A DNA stretch of 10,587 nucleotides from Desulfobacterales bacterium. Its GTDB lineage: Bacteria > Desulfobacterota > Desulfobacteria > Desulfobacterales > RPRI01. Location of the stretch: positions 1 through 10,587 of the forward strand of contig JAUYEO010000244.1 of the NCBI GenBank assembly GCA_030689795.1, read 5' to 3'. The position numbers and the translations under genes are program-made. The notes beneath the pieces are model-generated. The model was not told the origin of the DNA. It did not search any database and was given only the letters and a program-made list of their open reading frames with translations. This document shows positions 6,675-10,587 of this stretch, piece by piece; position 1 is the stretch's first letter; each line of letters begins with the position of its first letter.

Positions 6675-6846
6675 GGACGCAGATTTTCGCCGATATCCGC
6701 AGATAATTAGTAACTACTCAGGTAAATAGACTGCAGGCAGTCAGCCTGTAGGAGGAAATTATGTGCAGCGACTAACATCCTTCAGCCAACAGCCCGAATG
6801 CCTGCGCTGTCATTAAAATCTCTAAAATCTGCGTTCATCCGCGTCC
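6675..6846. repeat. MITE/REP-like non-coding cassette with imperfect terminal inverted repeats
   Basis: In the 277-base gap between recJ and the next gene, the left end reads GGACGCAGATTTTCGCC at 6675 and continues to CCGCAGAT (6697-6704). The right end, 6824-6846, read on the minus strand is GGACGCGGATGAACGCAGAT. The two ends share GGACGC(A/G)GAT and CGCAGATTTT words, so they are imperfect inverted repeats about 170 bases apart. Inside, CTGCAGGC (6731-6738) and GCCTGTAG (6744-6751) form an 8-pair hairpin including one G-U pair. No open frame is present. Sequences of the 'CGCAGATTTTCGC' type are known to occur as dispersed repeats in several bacterial genomes; copy number here cannot be seen. 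Confidence 0.5.
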
Positions 6847-6897
6847 CAATTTTTTTTGTTTATAATAATTGCTGACTAGCCGGATTGCAAGGAAAAT

Positions 6898-8613
6898 TTA
6901 TATGTTTTCAATAACAAGCTGAATCGATTTATTCCCGTTCCACCGGTTCCATCGCAGCCGGAATGCCATTTCCTCAAAATAATTATTTACATCCAAATCC
7001 GGATCAACATTAAAATGTATGGCATTATAGATTTTTTCTTCCTTGCCCAAAGACTGGCTTAAAAGCATGCGCCTGTGGTTTTCTCCCACAATTTCTGAAG
7101 ATATCACCGTTACATTGCGGGCAAGAAAAACCGGTTCGGGATTGCCCGCACCGAAAGGTTTCAAGGATTCAATTTCGTCAATAAGATTTGGATTGATATC
7201 ATTAAATCCGAGTTCATGATCGATAGAGACAAAGGGCAACGAGTCTTCCGGGAGTGACATGTTTATAACTGTATTTTCAAATTCTTTCTTGAATAAACCG
7301 ATATTTTCTATCTTAATACTTAAACCGGCGGCCATTGAATGGCCGCCGAAGCCTTCCAGCGCCTTTGAGCATGCTTTAAGCCCTTCGTAAAGATTAAAAG
7401 AAGGAATACTTCTTCCCGATCCTTTTGCCAAACTATCTTTTTCCGCAAAAAGCACGACAGGGCGGTGAAACTTCTCAACCATCTTCGATGCAACTATGCC
7501 TAGAACGCCTTCATGCCAGCTTTGGTGTGAGAGAACAATTGATCGATGCTTAAGCGCATCCGGATTGGAGTCAATATATTCAAGTATGTCGTCAAGAATC
7601 TTTCTTTCAATGGTTTGCCTTTTCACGTTCATCATATTCATTTGCCGGGCAATCTGGCCTGCTGCGCCGGGATTGTCCGTTAAAAGCAGCTCAACGGCTT
7701 CTTTTGCATGGTCAATCCTTCCCATTGCGTTAATGCGTGGAGCAATCCTGAAGGCTATATCTTCAGCGTCGAGGGGATATTTGTTCGAACAGCTTGCCTT
7801 TACGAGGGAGCTTATTCCGATCCTGTTGCCGGTATTAATCAGATCAAGCCCGGTTTTTGTGAAAATCCTGTTTTCTCCTGTAAGGGGAACCATGTCTGCA
7901 ATAGTGCCGAGCGCTATAAGATCGCAGAAATCTTTCAGGTTCGGTTCGGGACGGCTGTCCCAGAAATGCATGTCGCGAAGATATTTCCGCAGACAGATAA
8001 TGAGGTAAAAAGCAACTCCGACACCGGCAAGGTCATAAAAACCGGAAGCGCAGTCGGAACGTTTCGGGTTTATCACGGCAATCGCTTCGGGAAGTTTTTC
8101 CGGAACCATGTGGTGGTCGGTTATCACTGTCTCTATTCCGGCATCAAGGGCTGCTTTAACGGCCTCATGGCTGCTTGAGCCGCAGTCAACGGTGATGATC
8201 AGGTTTATCCTGCCGGGTACGGCTATCCCGGTTATATGGCTTTTCTGCAGGCCGTATCCTTCTTTTGTTCTGTGGGGAATGTAATACGATGCATCAGCTC
8301 CGGCATGCCTGAAAAACTCCATAAGAAGCGCAGTCGATGTCACCCCATCCACATCGTAATCCCCGAATACGAGTATCTTTTCATGGTATTTAATTGCTTT
8401 ATATATCCGGCTGACCGATGTATCCATGTCTTTCATGGAAAAGGGATGACGAATGTTGTCGAGAGAAATATTCAGAAAATCATGGGCGTCCTTTGGAGAA
8501 AAAATTCCGCGATTTACCAATATTGATGCAATAAGAGGGCTGCAATTTGCAGCTTTGGAGATATTTTCGGCAATCTTTTTGTCCGGTTTGAGAATGTACC
8601 AATTTCTTTTCAT
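6898..8613 (-). CDS. recJ: Single-stranded-DNA-specific 5'-3' exonuclease RecJ
   Basis: A 571-residue protein, close to the usual RecJ length. The DHH-family motifs are all present: FGDYDVDG (83-90, Mn-binding Asp residues), TVDCGS (141-146), TDHH (165-168), the ALGTIADMVPL block, and the DHHA1 motif GGHSMAAG (423-430). Between and after these come a SHQSWHEGVLGIVASK segment, which is the usual RecJ 'WHEGVIGIVA' signature, and a C-terminal oligonucleotide-binding-like domain with KPFGAGNPEPVF. RecJ resects 5' ends during recombination and repair in the cytoplasm. ATG at 8613 is chosen because MKRNWYILKP is a normal RecJ beginning; an upstream in-frame extension of 35 residues is Cys/Arg-rich, unlike the family. 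The ribosome site is weak (GAAG). It follows the toxin-antitoxin-like pair by 112 bases on the same strand. Confidence 0.95.
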   Translation of the reverse strand: MKRNWYILKPDKKIAENISKAANCSPLIASILVNRGIFSPKDAHDFLNISLDNIRHPFSMKDMDTSVSRIYKAIKYHEKILVFGDYDVDGVTSTALLMEFFRHAGADASYYIPHRTKEGYGLQKSHITGIAVPGRINLIITVDCGSSSHEAVKAALDAGIETVITDHHMVPEKLPEAIAVINPKRSDCASGFYDLAGVGVAFYLIICLRKYLRDMHFWDSRPEPNLKDFCDLIALGTIADMVPLTGENRIFTKTGLDLINTGNRIGISSLVKASCSNKYPLDAEDIAFRIAPRINAMGRIDHAKEAVELLLTDNPGAAGQIARQMNMMNVKRQTIERKILDDILEYIDSNPDALKHRSIVLSHQSWHEGVLGIVASKMVEKFHRPVVLFAEKDSLAKGSGRSIPSFNLYEGLKACSKALEGFGGHSMAAGLSIKIENIGLFKKEFENTVINMSLPEDSLPFVSIDHELGFNDINPNLIDEIESLKPFGAGNPEPVFLARNVTVISSEIVGENHRRMLLSQSLGKEEKIYNAIHFNVDPDLDVNNYFEEMAFRLRWNRWNGNKSIQLVIENI

Positions 8614-8725
8614 TGAGACTTCATATACTCTATTTTGCGGATTCCAACAATAAGAAAGACAATTACAGGTTCTTCTCACGGTGCGGCATTCATGTTTGCC
8701 TTCAAATCCATGAAACATTCACTTT

Positions 8726-9175
8726 TTACTTCTCTTTGCTAAATTTTGCTTTGAGCTTAAGCAAAGAATCCTGCAGAGGTGGTCGCAGAAGGTTTTTGTG
8801 TGTTGTAATTAGGTTGTCCTCTTCAGCCTCGAACAGACAATTAACGATATCATCAATTAATTTAGCGTCAAGACTTCCCTCGACACTTATATCTTTATTC
8901 GTGTCGATATCTTTTGGCCGATATTCGTATATTTCGTGCAACTGAACCCATGTATCCAATTTAAAAAACGTTTTGTTTCCTGGGATAAAGAACAAACTCT
9001 GTTTTTTGATACATCCGGGTGTTGAAGGCCTGTTTTTCTTTTGGGAGGTGGTTTTTACGAAAAGATAGGGGTCTTTTTTGTCGGGGGTATTTAAAAGAAT
9101 GAGATATTTTTTGCCGATGAAACCGTTTTGGAAAACAAGCTGTCCGTGATGATAGATAGCTCCCCGGATTTGCAA
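8726..9175 (-). CDS. Putative toxin partner of the Panacea gene, unknown family
   Basis: A 149-residue basic protein with no family I can name. Residues about 5-30 and 35-80 are beta-rich: YHHGQLVFQNG, KKYLILLNTP, PYLFVKTTSQKK, a PGC turn at 53-55, LFFIPGNKTFFK and DTWVQL (74-79). The C-terminal third is helical and charged. The layout is loosely like small SH3-type/PemK-like barrels, but no MazF/PemK catalytic residues can be assigned. The start is TTG at 9175, directly after the Panacea stop codon (TGA then TTG), with GGAG 8 bases upstream; no ATG fits better. The zero-distance junction, the size and the Panacea partner suggest a type II toxin-antitoxin-like pair, following the known role of Panacea proteins as antitoxins for many unrelated toxins. 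Toxicity is inference. Confidence 0.6.
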   Translation of the reverse strand: MQIRGAIYHHGQLVFQNGFIGKKYLILLNTPDKKDPYLFVKTTSQKKNRPSTPGCIKKQSLFFIPGNKTFFKLDTWVQLHEIYEYRPKDIDTNKDISVEGSLDAKLIDDIVNCLFEAEEDNLITTHKNLLRPPLQDSLLKLKAKFSKEK

Positions 9176-9736
9176 TCAGCTTGCTCCGAATATGCCGTAC
9201 ATCTCTGAGCGTTCTTGCAGCCGTTCCTTGGCCTCATCATGAGGAAGGCTTGCGATATCGATGTCAATGGCAAGCATATAATCGATCTTTTGAAACTTAC
9301 CCTTCTCTTTGAGGGTTTTGTCCCACGGCTCATTTTTTAAATGGGAGGACTCGACCATGGCATCAGCCTTGGCATCTTTGAAAATAAAAGAGATATCCTC
9401 TAAACATTTCATTTCACGTTTAGAAAAATACTGGTTGTTGAACTTCCTTTTAGACCGGACCTGCTGAAATTCTCCTTCTTTTGAAAGATCGTGAACAGAG
9501 TCTTTCATATCCGGCTTCATATTGCCGGTGAGTTCTTCAAAAAGATCCTTGGGAACCGGTCCCATTTCCCATGCAAAATAGTCCAGCCCCGTGACGGACC
9601 TGCCCGTCTGTTTAAAGTGTGTAAAGTCCAAAAAATATAGAAGTTTCAGCAACTTTGTTTTGCCGCAACAATTTGTATGATCGGCAAAATAAATGATTGC
9701 ATTTATTAGCTTTTCTCTGTGATGTGTTATAATCAT
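9176..9736 (-). CDS. Panacea-domain (DUF4065/SocA-like) protein, probable antitoxin
   Basis: A 186-residue protein from ATG 9736. The Panacea domain covers about residues 8-130: REKLINAIIYFAD, KTKLLKLLYFLDF (26-38), a T-GR--TGLDYFAWEMGPVP block (44-62), and a PKDLFEEL helix. A charged C-terminal region follows. Panacea proteins (also called SocA- or GepA-like) are found as antitoxins paired with very diverse toxins (PanAT systems), and as SocA, a ClpXP adaptor for toxin SocB. The open frame extends 47 codons further upstream, but that part is the out-of-frame debris of a transposase remnant and contains the promoter, so ATG 9736 is preferred; its ribosome site is poor (GGAG about 14 bases away). 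The partner gene begins right after its stop. Confidence 0.8.
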   Translation of the reverse strand: MIITHHREKLINAIIYFADHTNCCGKTKLLKLLYFLDFTHFKQTGRSVTGLDYFAWEMGPVPKDLFEELTGNMKPDMKDSVHDLSKEGEFQQVRSKRKFNNQYFSKREMKCLEDISFIFKDAKADAMVESSHLKNEPWDKTLKEKGKFQKIDYMLAIDIDIASLPHDEAKERLQERSEMYGIFGAS

Positions 9737-9791
9737 GGTAATATTATCAATCTCCAGGCTAAATGATAAGAATTTGCTTTTCGTGTTTTGA

Positions 9792-9820
9792 TGTATCGCA
9801 TTAATCAGCTTGTATGTCAA
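9792..9820 (-). promoter_or_regulatory. Probable promoter of the Panacea/toxin pair
   Basis: Read on the minus strand, TTGACA (plus positions 9815-9820) is a perfect -35 box, followed after 17 bases by GATACA (9792-9797), a weak -10 box. The start codon at 9736 lies 55 bases further on. The promoter abuts the last recognisable residue codon of the transposase remnant (9825). No clear operator palindrome is visible between it and the gene. Confidence 0.45.
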
Positions 9821-9824
9821 CTTT

Positions 9825-9996
9825 AAGCAGGCACAAGCCTCCGCCATCCGGTTTTGTTTCTTTCCCGGCAGCCCCAATCAGATCCGGAAAATTATTGCGG
9901 TCGGTATCATCCTTAAAAAATCCTGGCCCGCCCGATTCCCCGGACAATGATATAATGAAGAGCCCCCGGTGCATCAACATTTGATTTTCTTGGCAT
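9825..9996 (-). pseudogene. Frameshifted N-terminal remnant of an IS200-like (REP-associated type) transposase
   Basis: From ATG 9996 (AGGA ribosome site just upstream) the minus strand reads MPRKSNVDAPGALHYIIVRG and then IGRARIF before a stop. Shifting by one base at the T run (six A on the plus strand, 9915-9920) the reading continues FKDDTDRNNFPDLIGAAG and KETK. This is the well-known start of Y1/IS200-like transposases ('...APGALHHII.RGIERR.IF.DD.DR..F...L'). Only about 57 residues survive out of 200-300; the HUH catalytic motif and Tyr are missing. One extra T and loss of the rest make it non-functional. Confidence 0.75.
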
Positions 9997-10048
9997 GTAA
10001 TCCTGATATCATAAAACATTCAGATTATAAACTATAGACGTAAAGGCT

Positions 10049-10451
10049 GTCCGTTCGCAGTAACAGTTGTTCATCTAACGGGTTAAAGTTCCGTCCGGTT
10101 AATTGTCCGTACGACCGGTAGTTCAAGGGAGCGGCGTTCTGGCAACAGAGGGTCGTGAGTTCCCAATTGGCAAAACAGCAGGCCGTAACGAAAGTGAACC
10201 TATAAGTAGCCTCGTAAATGCTGATGAGGATGCCGACCCAGTGGACGTGTGGGGAAGGCCGAAGTCCGGCAGATTGGAAAACGGAAGCGTTTGTCGGGAT
10301 CTTCCGGGGTAGCAGGGGCGGCATGTTGCAGAAGATGAATAACCCAGTGCTGAAGACCCGATGCGGTGATGAATGAGGTATATCAACCGGCGCGTATAAG
10401 GTGAAACCGAAGTCGTGGCGGGCTGCATCGGGAGTCGGAGGGGTCAATAGT
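10049..10451 (+). mobile_element. Group II intron RNA, 5' domains (domain I and beyond), no encoded protein reached
   Basis: There is no protein-coding signal here on either strand, but the plus strand is rich in RNA-like structure. It starts with GTCCG (10049-10053, close to the GUGYG intron start), then ACGG-GTTAAAGT-TCCGT, the typical 5' 'GGGTNAAAGTCCC'-like hairpin. CCGGT/ACCGG follows, then a TCTG-GCAA-CAGA stem with a GNRA loop at 10142-10145, a 'GAAAGTGAACCTATAAGTAG' segment characteristic of bacterial intron domain I, and a long-range 8-base helix CCCGATGC (10357-10364) with GCATCGGG (10425-10432). The last part, AGTCGGAGGGGTCAATAGT, resembles the sequence found ahead of the reverse transcriptase gene in such introns. 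The boundary is approximate, and the third base C instead of G suggests either a degenerate or a misplaced 5' end. Confidence 0.6.
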
Positions 10452-10587
10452 GTGCGCTGGGCAGCGCACTGATCAGGAGGGTTAAAGTCCCTCTGGCACT
10501 CGGATGAGGGGTGCCATATCCAAAAGCGGGGGTAACGCCTCGCTGGCCGGGGGAGTGAACAAGGTGAACCATAAACGGGCACGGAGC
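10452..10587 (+). mobile_element. 5' end of a second group II intron, truncated by the window edge
   Basis: GTGCG, the canonical group II intron start, stands at 10452. It opens a 7-base-pair hairpin GTGCGCT-GGGC-AGCGCAC (10452-10469), then GAGGG-TTAAAGT-CCCTC (10477-10493) and GGCAC/GTGCC (10495-10499 with 10511-10515). This order, a GTGCGC hairpin followed by the 'GGGTNAAAGTCCC' stem, is the usual 5' architecture of bacterial group II introns. It repeats the start of the element at 10049, so this seems to be a second intron inserted in the first. The remainder, including any reverse transcriptase, is outside the window. Confidence 0.5.

Noticed and set aside
7327..7347. Near-perfect 21-base palindrome (10-base arms around one base)
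   Set aside because: It encodes the conserved GGHSMAA core of the RecJ DHHA1 motif; the symmetry follows from Gly-Gly-His and Met-Ala-Ala codons, so it needs no separate function.
8614..8718. 35-codon in-frame N-terminal extension of recJ
   Set aside because: It is Cys/Arg-rich and unlike RecJ N-termini, whereas the ATG at 8613 gives the normal beginning.
9737..9877. 47-codon in-frame extension of the Panacea gene
   Set aside because: It overlaps the transposase remnant in another frame and contains the likely promoter; the Panacea domain begins just after the ATG at 9736.
10103..10172. tRNA-like words (TAGTTCAAGGGAG, GGTCGTGAGTTC) suggesting a tRNA gene
   Set aside because: No acceptor stem or proper T-loop can be folded, and the words fit domain I of the group II intron, with a GNRA-capped stem in place of an anticodon arm.
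10025..10582. Long open frame on the minus strand over the intron region (185 codons)
   Set aside because: Its composition (Pro, Ser, Arg and His rich) fits no protein family, it has no ribosome site, and the opposite strand carries structured intron RNA.

Overview
The window looks like a chromosomal segment of a Gram-negative anaerobe, most likely a deltaproteobacterium (Desulfobacterota, Desulfobacterales-like). The reasons are a moderate, roughly 40-45 % GC content, a bactofilin next to an M99 peptidase and a Cds6-type C-terminal domain, a Panacea gene, an IS200-like transposase relic and group II intron RNA in accessory DNA. The assignment rests on protein family flavour only; there is no rRNA or other taxonomic marker.

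Left part (1-3269, + strand): four tightly packed genes that read as a cell-shape / peptidoglycan-remodelling operon. They are the 3' end of a protein with a Csd6-type (NTF2-like) C-terminal domain, an unrecognised single-pass membrane protein, a secreted M99 (Csd4/Pgp1-like) D,L-carboxypeptidase with the QxxE...H zinc signature, and a bactofilin (CcmA-like). Junctions are 37 b and 1 b overlaps and an 8 b gap. In Helicobacter the Csd6, Csd4 and CcmA proteins work in one helical-shape programme but their genes are scattered; here the homologues sit in one transcription unit with a new membrane protein between them. This is the most interesting biological system in the window.

Middle part (3298-5107): a CYTH-domain protein on the minus strand is convergent with the bactofilin and divergent from the ribosomal protein operon rplM-rpsI. 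That operon has a recognisable sigma70-type promoter and a textbook intrinsic terminator.

Right-middle part (5107-8613, minus strand): recJ, then a 277-base non-coding gap holding a MITE-like inverted-repeat cassette, then an unrecognised 140-residue protein overlapping (TAATG) an RNase Z-family metallo-hydrolase. The C-terminus of the hydrolase is built from a 14-base tandem repeat.

Right part (8726-10587): an accessory region. On the minus strand is a two-gene toxin-antitoxin-like pair (Panacea-domain protein followed at zero distance by an unrecognised basic 149-residue protein) with its own promoter next to a frameshifted IS200-like transposase remnant. On the plus strand, the last 540 bases are structured RNA of group II intron type, apparently one intron 5' region interrupted by the 5' end of a second one. 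No intron-encoded reverse transcriptase is reached before the window ends.
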